64,000 nucleotides of DNA from Streptomyces marincola (GTDB taxonomy: Bacteria; Actinomycetota; Actinomycetes; Streptomycetales; Streptomycetaceae), in the NCBI RefSeq assembly GCF_020410765.1, contig NZ_CP084541.1, positions 3,352,501-3,416,500 of the forward strand, in the 5' to 3' direction. Below are positions 8,071 through 15,283 of this stretch, piece by piece. The position numbers and the translations under genes were made by a program. Positions within the stretch are counted from its first letter, which is position 1; each line of letters starts with the position of its first letter. Below the pieces are notes generated by a model that was not told the origin of the DNA, made no database searches, and saw only the letters and a list, made by a program, of their open reading frames with translations.

Positions 8071-8783
8071 CGCCGCGCCTCCTCGGCCGTCCGGTCCGAG
8101 GCCAGCTCGCCCTGCGGCAGGTCCTCGGTCGTCACCACCCACCAGTCCAGTTCCTCGTGCACGGGCGCGGTGTCGAAGTCCTCGGGGCGCCAGGCGGGCG
8201 CGGGCACGCGCTGGACCGTCGAGCGCAACTGGACGCGTTCCACGGTGCCGAGGTCGACGCTGTCCTGGATGCGGAGCAGGGCGATGCGGTGCACGTACGC
8301 CTCCGACAGCTCCCCGCGCAGGCCGACCGGGTCGCCGTCGTCGTCGTGCGAGCCGGAGTAGAAGTCCCAGGCGCGGCGCAGCGTGTTCTGCGCGGTGTGG
8401 CTGGGCAGCAGCTGGTGCCGTATGCCGTCGATGTCCATGGCGGTCAGGTCGATCCAGTCGGTGACGCGGGTCGAGCCGTCCGCCTCGCGGACCTCGGCGC
8501 GCACGGACAGGCCCTCGTTGCGCTGGAGGGGGTTGGGCGCGAACAGCTTCCAGTTCTGCTCGAACTCCGGGTACATGTAGCCGCGCACGGTGTCGCCGTG
8601 CTCCTCGGAGACGGTGTTCGACGGGGCCACGAACAGGAACACCATCGCCAGGTGCCAGGTCATGAACGTGCCCACGCCGCCCACCGCGACGGCGATGACG
8701 AGGCGGGCGGGGAGGGAGAGGGCGGAGAGGCGCACGGACTCCGTCGGCGTCCCGCCTCCCGGTGCCGTGTCGGATGGCAGCAT
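8067..8783 (-). CDS. DUF5819 family membrane-anchored protein, SdpA-like partner of HTTM
   Basis: 238 residues from the ATG at 8783 (an alternative start lies at 8831). One TM segment at about residues 25-47 anchors a C-terminal domain probably outside the membrane. The block FEQNWKLFAPNPLQRNEG is the DUF5819 hallmark and resembles the W-x-F-F/P-x-N-P element of SdpA. It overlaps the HTTM gene by four bases, so the two are translationally coupled and probably interact. It is divergent from paaA (135 bp). No small SdpC-like precursor gene was found next to it. Confidence 0.85.
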   Translation of the reverse strand: MLPSDTAPGGGTPTESVRLSALSLPARLVIAVAVGGVGTFMTWHLAMVFLFVAPSNTVSEEHGDTVRGYMYPEFEQNWKLFAPNPLQRNEGLSVRAEVREADGSTRVTDWIDLTAMDIDGIRHQLLPSHTAQNTLRRAWDFYSGSHDDDGDPVGLRGELSEAYVHRIALLRIQDSVDLGTVERVQLRSTVQRVPAPAWRPEDFDTAPVHEELDWWVVTTEDLPQGELASDRTAEEARR

Positions 8784-8852
8784 GCTCGGTCCGCTCCCCC
8801 ACAAGAACTGCTCTCGCTGTGACCCGAGCACCGTACCTGCCCCCCGGGCACC

Positions 8853-8881
8853 TTGACACTCCGGTACCGCCCCCTCACCAT
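8853..8881 (+). promoter_or_regulatory. Candidate paaA promoter
   Basis: TTGACA at 8853-8858 is separated by 17 bp from CACCAT at 8876-8881. The -35 is perfect; the -10 is weak, matching only the second and last positions of the consensus. It is placed about 37 bp before the paaA GTG and immediately upstream of the palindrome at 8886-8901. Confidence 0.35.
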
Positions 8882-8885
8882 CGAA

Positions 8886-8901
8886 CCGAACGATCGGTCG
8901 G
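8886..8901. promoter_or_regulatory. Candidate paa-operon operator palindrome
   Basis: CCGAACGATCGGTCGG is an imperfect 16-bp palindrome (one mismatched pair) around the expected transcription start of paaA. TetR-type PaaR repressors in actinobacteria use similar CCG...CGG palindromes, as I recall; no paaR gene is in the window, so the cognate protein would be encoded elsewhere. Confidence 0.4.
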
Positions 8902-8917
8902 CACGGAGGGCTGAGCG

Positions 8918-9955
8918 GTGAACGCGCGAGCGGAGACGGAGCACGCCGGCGACGGCACTCGGGACCACACGGCGAACGACACGGCGGGCCACGCGGCGGC
9001 CTTCGAACGGACCATCGCGGCCGACGAACGGATCGAGCCCCGCGACTGGATGCCCGACGCCTACCGGGCCACGCTGGTCCGGCAGATCGCGCAGCACGCG
9101 CACTCCGAGATCATCGGCATGCAGCCGGAGGCCGACTGGATCACGCGCGCCCCCTCGTTGCGCCGCAAGGCCATCCTGATCGCGAAGGTGCAGGACGAGG
9201 CCGGCCACGGCCTGTACCTCTACGGCGCGGCCGAGACGCTGGGCACGAGCCGGGACGAACTGCTCGACAAGCTGCACGCGGGTCGGCACAAGTACTCGTC
9301 CATCTTCAACTACCCGACGCTGACCTGGGCCGACGTCGGCGCGATCGGCTGGCTCGTGGACGGCGCCGCGATCACCAATCAGGTGCCGCTGTGCCGTTGC
9401 TCCTACGGTCCCTACGCCCGCGCGATGGTGCGGATCTGCAAGGAGGAGTCGTTCCACCAGCGGCAGGGCTACGAGCTGCTGCACACGCTGGCGCACGGCA
9501 CGAGCGCGCAGCGGGCCATGGCGCAGGACGCGGTGGACCGCTGGTGGTGGCCGTCGCTGATGATGTTCGGGCCGCCCGACGACGCCTCGCCGCGCACCGA
9601 GCAGTCGATGGCGTGGCGGATCAAGCGGCACACGAACGACGAGCTGCGGCAGCGTTTCGTCGACATCTGCGTGCCGCAGGCCGAGGCGCTCGGGCTCACC
9701 CTGCCCGACCCCGAGCTGCGGTGGAACGAGGAGCGCGGCCACTGGGACTTCGGGCCCGTCGACTGGGCGGAGTTCCGCGCGGTGCTGGCCGGTGAGGGGC
9801 CCTGCAACGAGGAGCGCGTCTCCCGGCGCCGCCGGGCGCACGCGGAGGGCGCGTGGGTGCGCGAGGCGGCGTCCGCCTACGCCGCCAAGCACCCGAGGGG
9901 CGGCGCCGCCCCGCACGTTCCCACGGCCCCGACCGTTGGCGCGGGCGCGTCGTGA
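8918..9955 (+). CDS. paaA: Phenylacetyl-CoA 1,2-epoxidase catalytic subunit PaaA
   Basis: 345 residues from the GTG at 8918, with GGAGGG seven bases upstream. PaaA is the di-iron oxygenase subunit that epoxidises phenylacetyl-CoA. The carboxylate/His iron ligands are visible in a ferritin-like bundle: Glu64 (HSEIIGM), Glu94 and His97 (DEAGH), and Glu177 and His180 (KEESFH); RHKYSSIFNYPTLTWADVG is strongly conserved. The C-terminal 45 residues and the first 30 are actinobacterial extensions. It heads the paaABCDE operon; its stop overlaps the paaB start (GTGA). Confidence 0.96.
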   Translation: MNARAETEHAGDGTRDHTANDTAGHAAAFERTIAADERIEPRDWMPDAYRATLVRQIAQHAHSEIIGMQPEADWITRAPSLRRKAILIAKVQDEAGHGLYLYGAAETLGTSRDELLDKLHAGRHKYSSIFNYPTLTWADVGAIGWLVDGAAITNQVPLCRCSYGPYARAMVRICKEESFHQRQGYELLHTLAHGTSAQRAMAQDAVDRWWWPSLMMFGPPDDASPRTEQSMAWRIKRHTNDELRQRFVDICVPQAEALGLTLPDPELRWNEERGHWDFGPVDWAEFRAVLAGEGPCNEERVSRRRRAHAEGAWVREAASAYAAKHPRGGAAPHVPTAPTVGAGAS

Positions 9956-10272
9956 GCCGGGCGGCGGAGGACGAGGCGGAGCCAGGGCCCGGCGCGGGGT
10001 GGCCGCTGTGGGAGGTGTTCGTGCGGCCCAGGCGGGGGCTGGCCCACACGCACGCGGGCAGCGTGCACGCGCCCGACGCGGAGCTCGCCCTGCGCAACGC
10101 CCGCGACCTGTTCACCCGCCGCGGCGAGGGCGTCTCGCTGTGGGTGGTCCCGGCCGCGGCCGTCACCGCCTCGTCGCCGGACGAGCGCGACCCGTTCTTC
10201 CGGCCCACCGCGGACAAGCCCTACCGGCATCCCACGTTCTACGAGGTTCCCGAGGGGGTGCGGCACCTGTGA
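9952..10272 (+). CDS. paaB: Phenylacetyl-CoA epoxidase subunit PaaB
   Basis: 106 residues from the GTG at 9952, overlapping paaA by four bases. PaaB is a small structural subunit bridging PaaA-PaaC heterodimers in the monooxygenase complex. Diagnostic sequence: WPLWEVFVRPRRGLAHTHAG, DAELALRNARDLFTRR, SLWVVPAAAVTAS, then RPTADKPYRHPTFYEVPEGV. The start was chosen by the overlap and the family length; a Gly/Glu-rich N-terminal tail of about 18 residues precedes the conserved part. Its stop overlaps the paaC GTG. Confidence 0.95.
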   Translation: MSRAAEDEAEPGPGAGWPLWEVFVRPRRGLAHTHAGSVHAPDAELALRNARDLFTRRGEGVSLWVVPAAAVTASSPDERDPFFRPTADKPYRHPTFYEVPEGVRHL

Positions 10273-11108
10273 GCGACGAAGCGACCGGGACCGCCGGAAC
10301 GGCGGGTGGAACGGCGGGTGGAACGGCCGACGCAACGGCCACCGGACCGCGCGGGGCCGCCGGGACCGCCGGAACCGCGGGGGACGCGCCCCCCGGCACG
10401 CGGGAGACGGCGCTCGCCCTGGGCGACGACGCGCTGATCCTGTCCCACCGGCTGGCCGAGTGGGCGGGCTCGGCGCCGGTCCTGGAAGAGGAGGTCGCGC
10501 TCGCCAACCTCGCGCTCGACCTGCTCGGACAGGCGCGCGCGCTGCTCTCCCTCGCGGGCGACGAGGACGCGCTCGCGTTCCGCCGCGACGCGCGCGCCTT
10601 CCGCAACGTCCGGCTGGTCGAGCTGCCGAACGGCGACTTCGCCCACACGATGGTGCGGCAGTTGTTCTTCAGCGCCTGGCAACGGCCGCTGTTCGCGCGC
10701 CTCGCGGAGCGCCCGGGACCGTTCGCCGCCATCGCCGCCGCGGCGGGGCCCGAGATCGCCTACCACCTGGACCACGCCGTGACGTGGACGCTGCGGCTCG
10801 GGGACGGGACGGCCGAGAGCCACGCGCGGGCCGCGCGCGCGGTCGCCGCCCTGTGGCGGCACACCGGCGAGCTGTTCGAGCCGGTGCCGGGACTCGACTG
10901 GCTCGACCCGGCCGCGCTGCGGGCCGACTGGACCGCCCACGTCACCGGGACCCTGCGCGCCGCGACGCTGCCCGTGCCGGGCGAACCGCCGCCCCCCGGC
11001 GCCCCGTTCACCGGCGGCGGGCGGCGCGGCCTGCACACCGAGGCGTTCGGCAGGCTGCTCGCCGAGATGCAGCACCTGCACCGCAGCCACCCGGGGGCGG
11101 CGTGGTGA
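10269..11108 (+). CDS. paaC: Phenylacetyl-CoA epoxidase structural subunit PaaC
   Basis: 279 residues from the GTG at 10269 (4-bp overlap with paaB). PaaC is a catalytically silent ferritin-like paralogue of PaaA that pairs with it and helps bind CoA. Conserved blocks: ALGDDALILSHRLAEW, EEEVALANLALDLLGQAR, FRNVRLVELPNGDFAHTM, EIAYHLDHAVTW. The first 38 residues are an unusual low-complexity Gly/Thr/Ala run encoded by imperfect short repeats (about 10290-10395) and are not part of the fold. A downstream start near residue 43 is possible, but the overlap favours the given one. Its stop overlaps the paaD GTG. Confidence 0.94.
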   Translation: MSDEATGTAGTAGGTAGGTADATATGPRGAAGTAGTAGDAPPGTRETALALGDDALILSHRLAEWAGSAPVLEEEVALANLALDLLGQARALLSLAGDEDALAFRRDARAFRNVRLVELPNGDFAHTMVRQLFFSAWQRPLFARLAERPGPFAAIAAAAGPEIAYHLDHAVTWTLRLGDGTAESHARAARAVAALWRHTGELFEPVPGLDWLDPAALRADWTAHVTGTLRAATLPVPGEPPPPGAPFTGGGRRGLHTEAFGRLLAEMQHLHRSHPGAAW

Positions 11109-11590
11109 CCGGCCTCGCCGCGCTGGCCGGCGCCGTGCCCGACCCCGAGCTGCCGATGGTGACGCTCTCCGACCTCGGCGTCCTGCGCGCGGTGCGGCGC
11201 GGCGAGCACACCGGCGAGGTCGTGGTCGAGCTGGCGCCGACGTGGCTCGGCTGCCCGGCCGTCGAGGCCATGGCCGCGGACGTCGAACGCGTGCTGCGCG
11301 CCCACGGCGAACGGCACGTCACCGTGCGCGTCGTCCGCGACCCGCCGTGGAGCAGCGACGACATCACGCCGGAGGGCCGGCGCAAGCTGGCCGCCGCCGG
11401 GATCGCGCCCCCGCGCCCCGGCGGCCCCGTGCTCGTCCAACTCTCCGCGCCCGCACGGCCGCCGGTCCTCTGCCCGCGCTGCGGCAGCGCCGACACCGCG
11501 CTGGTGAGCGCCTTCTCCGGAACGGTGTGCCGCGCGCTGCGGCACTGCGCCGCCTGCCGCGAGCCGTTCGACCACGTGAAGGAGCGGTGA
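11105..11590 (+). CDS. paaD: PaaD, Fe-S maturation factor of phenylacetyl-CoA epoxidase (DUF59/MIP18 family)
   Basis: 161 residues from the GTG at 11105, overlapping paaC by four bases. The N-terminal DUF59 domain is clear (VPDPELPMVTLSDLGVL, VVELAPTWLGCPAVEAM), followed by a C-terminal zinc-ribbon-like part with CPRCGS and CAAC. PaaD is thought to load the iron-sulfur cluster into PaaE. The stop shares bases with the paaE start (TGATG), so translation is coupled along the entire operon. Confidence 0.94.
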   Translation: MTGLAALAGAVPDPELPMVTLSDLGVLRAVRRGEHTGEVVVELAPTWLGCPAVEAMAADVERVLRAHGERHVTVRVVRDPPWSSDDITPEGRRKLAAAGIAPPRPGGPVLVQLSAPARPPVLCPRCGSADTALVSAFSGTVCRALRHCAACREPFDHVKER

Positions 11591-12624
11591 TGTTCCACCC
11601 GTTGACCGTCACGCGCGCCGAACCCGCGGCCGAGGACGCCGTGGCCCTCACGCTCGCGGTGCCGCCGCCGCTGCGCGCCGCGTTCCGGCACGTGCCCGGA
11701 CAGCACCTGACGTTCCGGCACGGCGCGCTGCGGCGCACCTACTCCATCGCGAGCCCGGCCGGCGCCGGCCACGTGACCGTCGGCATCAGGCACCTCCCGG
11801 GCGGCGCGTTCTCCGGCGGCGCTGCGCGTGAACTCGCGCCGGGCGACACCGTGCACGTGCTCCCGCCGCGCGGCCGGTTCACGCTGCCGCCGCGCCCCGG
11901 GCACTTCGCCGCCGTCGCCGGCGGCAGCGGCATCACGCCCGTGCTCTCCATGGCGGCGACGCTGCTGGCCGCCGAGCCGTCGGCCCGCTTCACGCTGCTG
12001 CGCAGCGACCGCAGCGCGGCGAGCGCGATGTTCCTCGACGAGGTGGCCGACCTGAAGGACCGCCACCCCGGCCGGTTCCAGTCGTTGCACGCGCTCACGC
12101 GGGAGGAGCGCGGCGCCGGTCTCGCGCCCGGCCGCCTCGACGAGCACCGCCTGCGCGCCCTGCTGCCCGCGCTGCTGCGCTGCGCCGACGTGGCCGGCTG
12201 GTACCTGTGCGGACCGCCAGGGCTCATCGACGCGGCGCGCGGGGCGCTGCGCGCGCTGGGCGTGCCGCGCGAACGCGTGCGCACCGAGCTGTTCCACGCC
12301 GGCGCGACGCCGCCCGCGCCCGGGGGCGCGCCGAGGCCCGGCGGGGCCGCGGGCACGCTGACGGCGACGCTCGACGGCCGTCGCGCGAGCTGGCCGGTGG
12401 CGGCGGACGAGACGCTGCTGACCGCCGTGCTGCGCAACCGGCCCGACGCCCCCTGGGCCTGCCGCGGCGGCGTCTGCGGCACGTGCCGCGCGCGGCTCAC
12501 CGAGGGCCGCGTCGACATGGCGCGCAACTTCGCGCTTGAGGAGTCCGAGGTGGCGGCCGGCTACGTACTCGCCTGCCAGTCGCGCCCGTTGACGGAACGC
12601 GTCGAGCTGGACTTCGACGCCTGA
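11590..12624 (+). CDS. paaE: PaaE, FAD/2Fe-2S reductase of phenylacetyl-CoA epoxidase
   Basis: 344 residues from the ATG at 11590. The N-terminal FAD domain has RTYSIAS (49-55), the NAD(P) domain has VAGGSGITPVLSM (109-121) and CGPPGLID, and the C-terminal plant-type ferredoxin holds Cys291, Cys296, Cys299 and Cys329 (CRGGVCGTC...C). It passes electrons from NADPH to the PaaA di-iron site. It is the last gene of paaABCDE; no paaG, Z, F, H or J follows, so the later pathway steps must be encoded elsewhere. Confidence 0.95.
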   Translation: MFHPLTVTRAEPAAEDAVALTLAVPPPLRAAFRHVPGQHLTFRHGALRRTYSIASPAGAGHVTVGIRHLPGGAFSGGAARELAPGDTVHVLPPRGRFTLPPRPGHFAAVAGGSGITPVLSMAATLLAAEPSARFTLLRSDRSAASAMFLDEVADLKDRHPGRFQSLHALTREERGAGLAPGRLDEHRLRALLPALLRCADVAGWYLCGPPGLIDAARGALRALGVPRERVRTELFHAGATPPAPGGAPRPGGAAGTLTATLDGRRASWPVAADETLLTAVLRNRPDAPWACRGGVCGTCRARLTEGRVDMARNFALEESEVAAGYVLACQSRPLTERVELDFDA

Positions 12625-12783
12625 CCGCCCCCGCACCCCCGGACCGCCCGCCGCGCGCCCCTCCCCCGGGTGACCGCGGGGTGACCGCGGCCCGCCTCCT
12701 CCGCGAGGATGGCACCGGAAGCAACGGAGGACCCGCGCGGGAACGGGCGAGCACGGGCGGGAACAGGCGAGGACGGTGGGAAC

Positions 12784-13950
12784 ATGAGCGGCAGGCCACT
12801 GCTGAACCGGCGGCTTGAGGGGCACGGGACGACGATCTTCGCCGAGATGTCCGCGCTCGCCGTCGAGACCGGCGCGATCAACCTCGGCCAGGGCTTCCCC
12901 GACACGGACGGGCCCGAGGAGATCCGCGAGGCCGCCGTGCGCGCGCTGCGGGACGGCCGCGGCAACCAGTACCCGCCGGGCCCTGGCGTTCCCGAGCTGA
13001 GGAACGCGATCGCCGCGCACCAACGGCATTTCTACGGCCTGAACTTCGATCCCGGCACCGAGGTCCTGGTCACGGCGGGCGCCACCGAGGCCATCGCCGC
13101 GGCCATGCTCGCCCTCCTCGAACCGGGCGACGAGGTGATCGCCTTCGAACCGTTCTACGACTCCTACGCCGCCTGCGTCGCGATGGCGGGCGCCCGGCGC
13201 GTGCCCCTGACGCTGCGCGCCCCGTCCTTCCGCCCCGACCTCGACGAACTGCGGGCCAGGATCACCCCGCGCACCCGCCTCCTGCTCCTCAACACCCCGC
13301 ACAACCCGACCGGCATGGTCCTCACCGCCGAGGAGCGCGCCGCCATCGCCGCGCTCGCCGTCGAGCACGACCTGCTGGTGGTGACGGACGAGGTGTACGA
13401 GCACCTGGTGTTCGACGGCGAGCACGTTCCGCTGATCGCGCTGCCCGGCATGCGCGAGCGCACGGTGTCGATCTCGTCGGCCGGCAAGACCTTTTCGTTC
13501 ACCGGCTGGAAGGTCGGCTGGGTCACGGCGCCGGCCGCCCTGGTCGCCGCCGTCCGCACGGCCAAGCAGTACCTCACCTACGTGAGCGCGGGGCCGTTCC
13601 AGTACGCCGTCGCCGAGGCGCTCGCCCTGCCGGACGCCTACTTCACCGGGATCAGGGAGGACCTGCGCGCCCGGCGCGACCTGCTGGCCGACGGGCTCGC
13701 GGACAGCGGTTTCGAGGTGTACCGGCCGCAGGGCACGTACTTCGTCACCACGGATGTCACGCCGCTCGGCGAACGGGACGGCTTCGCGTTCTGCCGCGCG
13801 CTGCCCGGCCGCTGCGGCGTCGTCGCCGTGCCCAACGCGGTCTTCTACGACACCCCGGGCACCGGCCGCGCCCAGGTCCGCTTCACCTTCTGCAAACGCG
13901 AGGAGGTCCTGCGCGAGGCGGTGACGCGCCTCAAGCGGTTGGCGCCCTGA
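12784..13950 (+). CDS. Fold-type I PLP aminotransferase (class I/II, DapC/kynurenine-aminotransferase-like)
   Basis: 388 residues from the ATG at 12784. Motifs: GFPDTDGP, YPPGPGVPELR, PLP-site Asn174 (TPHNPTG), Asp202 and Tyr205 (TDEVYEHL), the Schiff-base Lys235 (SSAGKTFSFTGWKVGW), and Arg in QVRFTFCK. Sequence type resembles N-succinyl-diaminopimelate aminotransferase and kynurenine/glutamine transaminases; the substrate cannot be fixed. It is 159 bp after paaE, on the same strand and with its own RBS (GGTGGGAAC), so readthrough from paa is possible but not evident. Confidence 0.88.
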   Translation: MSGRPLLNRRLEGHGTTIFAEMSALAVETGAINLGQGFPDTDGPEEIREAAVRALRDGRGNQYPPGPGVPELRNAIAAHQRHFYGLNFDPGTEVLVTAGATEAIAAAMLALLEPGDEVIAFEPFYDSYAACVAMAGARRVPLTLRAPSFRPDLDELRARITPRTRLLLLNTPHNPTGMVLTAEERAAIAALAVEHDLLVVTDEVYEHLVFDGEHVPLIALPGMRERTVSISSAGKTFSFTGWKVGWVTAPAALVAAVRTAKQYLTYVSAGPFQYAVAEALALPDAYFTGIREDLRARRDLLADGLADSGFEVYRPQGTYFVTTDVTPLGERDGFAFCRALPGRCGVVAVPNAVFYDTPGTGRAQVRFTFCKREEVLREAVTRLKRLAP

Positions 13951-14015
13951 CGGAGCGCGAGGGAAGCGCGCCGCCGGGCGGTGGCGCCCCGCCCGGCCCG
14001 CGGCCCCGGCTCAGG

Positions 14016-14366
14016 TCACTCCGTGTCCTTCGGATGCCTCGGGGAGGCGTACACGAGGATCACCGTGCCCGTCTCCGCGCTGACCAGGTAGCGCACTCGA
14101 CCACCGCTGGTGACCTCGTACTCCCACTGCTCCAAGTGGGAGCCCTTCCACATTTTCGTGGCGTGCCGGCCTCGTAGCTGGTGCTGGCGACTCCAGTTGG
14201 ACCGGGACAGGGGGTCGGTGCGAAGGGCGTCCAGGCAACGACGCGCGTTCGGCAACGCCACCCGGCACAGCTCCTCCCAGCCCGTCACCGCGTCCGTCGT
14301 CCCGAAGACGACGTCCCACCCGTCGAGGGGTGGAACGCTGACCCGATCGCCTTTCTTCGGGCTCAC
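14016..14366 (-). CDS. Putative type II toxin (hypothetical, RelE/ParE-like)
   Basis: 116 residues from the GTG at 14366, overlapping the upstream antitoxin stop by four bases (GTGA). The protein has no membrane segment; residues about 20-100 contain a basic helix pair (NARRCLDALRTDPLSR) followed by strands WEYEVTSGGRVRYLVSAETGTVILVYA, the beta-hairpin pattern common to RelE/ParE-like nucleases or gyrase poisons. That the fold is RelE-like is inference from pattern and context, not a profile match. The pairing with a Phd-like protein is strong evidence for a toxin-antitoxin module. Confidence 0.65.
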   Translation of the reverse strand: MSPKKGDRVSVPPLDGWDVVFGTTDAVTGWEELCRVALPNARRCLDALRTDPLSRSNWSRQHQLRGRHATKMWKGSHLEQWEYEVTSGGRVRYLVSAETGTVILVYASPRHPKDTE

Positions 14367-14848
14367 TCACGCACCTCGACCGGGCCGAGGTCGTCGCCGT
14401 CGAGCGGGCGCAGCGAATCTCTGAGCTGATCGGGGTCGGCGTTGATACGGGCCGTGGCACGCCAGGAGACGATGGCGCGGTGCACGGCTTCCCCCGCGTC
14501 CAGTTCGGCGGCGTCCGACAGCGCCTCAAGAAGCTCGACGGTGAAGGCCCGAACCTCCTCCGCGTCGAGATGCCGCACCCACGGGAACACCTCGGGGAGC
14601 GCGAGAAGAAGCGTCCTGGCGCCCTCATCCTGCTTCATCAGCGCGAGGAAGAGCCGCGAGGCCGTGGTCAGGTTCTCCTCGGCGTACTCCGCGCGCGCGG
14701 CCGTCGTCAGGAGCATGTCGGGCGCGTCCCGGTGCGTGACGCGCAAGCGCCCCAGGGCGGCGGCTTTGGCTGCGACACCCTTGGGGTTGCGGGAGAGGTC
14801 GGTGAAGGAGACGGACTCCGTCTCTGCTTCCAGACGCGCGGTAGCCAT
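14363..14848 (-). CDS. Phd/YefM-like antitoxin (prevent-host-death family)
   Basis: 161 residues from the ATG at 14848. Residues 1-50 carry the Phd N-terminal pattern (VSFTDLSRNPKGVAAKAAALG, RLRVTHRDAPDMLLTTAA), which dimerises and binds DNA. The C-terminal 110 residues form an acidic helical part (FLALMKQDEGARTLL, VFPWVRHLDAEEVRAFTVELLEAL) that presumably wraps the toxin. Usual Phd proteins are about 80-90 residues, so this belongs to the longer streptomycete variety. It starts at the predicted transcription start (leaderless) and overlaps the toxin gene. Confidence 0.78.
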   Translation of the reverse strand: MATARLEAETESVSFTDLSRNPKGVAAKAAALGRLRVTHRDAPDMLLTTAARAEYAEENLTTASRLFLALMKQDEGARTLLLALPEVFPWVRHLDAEEVRAFTVELLEALSDAAELDAGEAVHRAIVSWRATARINADPDQLRDSLRPLDGDDLGPVEVRE

Positions 14849-14860
14849 ACTCAGAGAGTA
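14848..14860. promoter_or_regulatory. Palindrome overlapping the antitoxin -10 and start
   Basis: TACTC-AGA-GAGTA, a 5-bp-arm inverted repeat with a 3-bp spacer, overlaps both the -10 hexamer and the first bases of the antitoxin ATG. CTCAG is repeated at 14850-14854 and 14861-14865. It is the natural candidate for toxin-antitoxin autorepression. Confidence 0.5.
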
Positions 14861-14883
14861 CTCAGACCAAGTTCTGATTTCAA
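14855..14883 (-). promoter_or_regulatory. Leaderless promoter of the toxin-antitoxin module
   Basis: Read on the minus strand: TTGAAA (complement of 14878-14883), exactly 17 bp, then TACTCT (complement of 14855-14860). The ATG begins seven bases after the -10, so transcription would start at or next to the ATG. The region is visibly more AT-rich than the surroundings. Confidence 0.6.
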
Positions 14884-14926
14884 GCGGAGATGCGTGACCG
14901 GACGAGGGGGACCGGCGTGTCACGGC

Positions 14927-15265
14927 TCACAGGACGAACGGGTCGCCCCCGCTCTCCGCGACCAGGGGGCGGCCGGACGCCTGCCAGGCGTGCATGCCGC
15001 CGTCCACGTTGACCGCGTCGATCCCGTTCCGCACGAGGTAGGCGGTGACCTGCGCGGACCGGCCGCCGACCTTGCAGACCACGTGCAGCGTGCCGTCGCC
15101 CGCGTGCTCCGTGATGTCGCCCATGCGCTCGACGACCTGCCCCATCGGGATGTGCAGCGCGCCCTCGGCGTGGCCCGCCGCCCACTCCTCGGGCTCGCGG
15201 ACATCGAGCAGCGGCGCGCCCGCGGGCACGGCGTCGGCCGTCACGGTGGGAAGTGCGAAGCTCAT
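14927..15265 (-). CDS. Rhodanese-like single-domain sulfurtransferase
   Basis: 112 residues from the ATG at 15265. DVREPEEWAAGHAEGALHIPMG is the substrate-binding signature, and HVVCKVGGRSAQV contains the catalytic Cys64 in a seven-residue loop. It probably carries a persulfide sulfur between donors and acceptors in the cytoplasm. It is alone between the toxin-antitoxin module and the J-domain gene; all three run on the minus strand. Confidence 0.93.
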   Translation of the reverse strand: MSFALPTVTADAVPAGAPLLDVREPEEWAAGHAEGALHIPMGQVVERMGDITEHAGDGTLHVVCKVGGRSAQVTAYLVRNGIDAVNVDGGMHAWQASGRPLVAESGGDPFVL

Positions 15266-15283
15266 GCCCCGACCCTACCGCCG

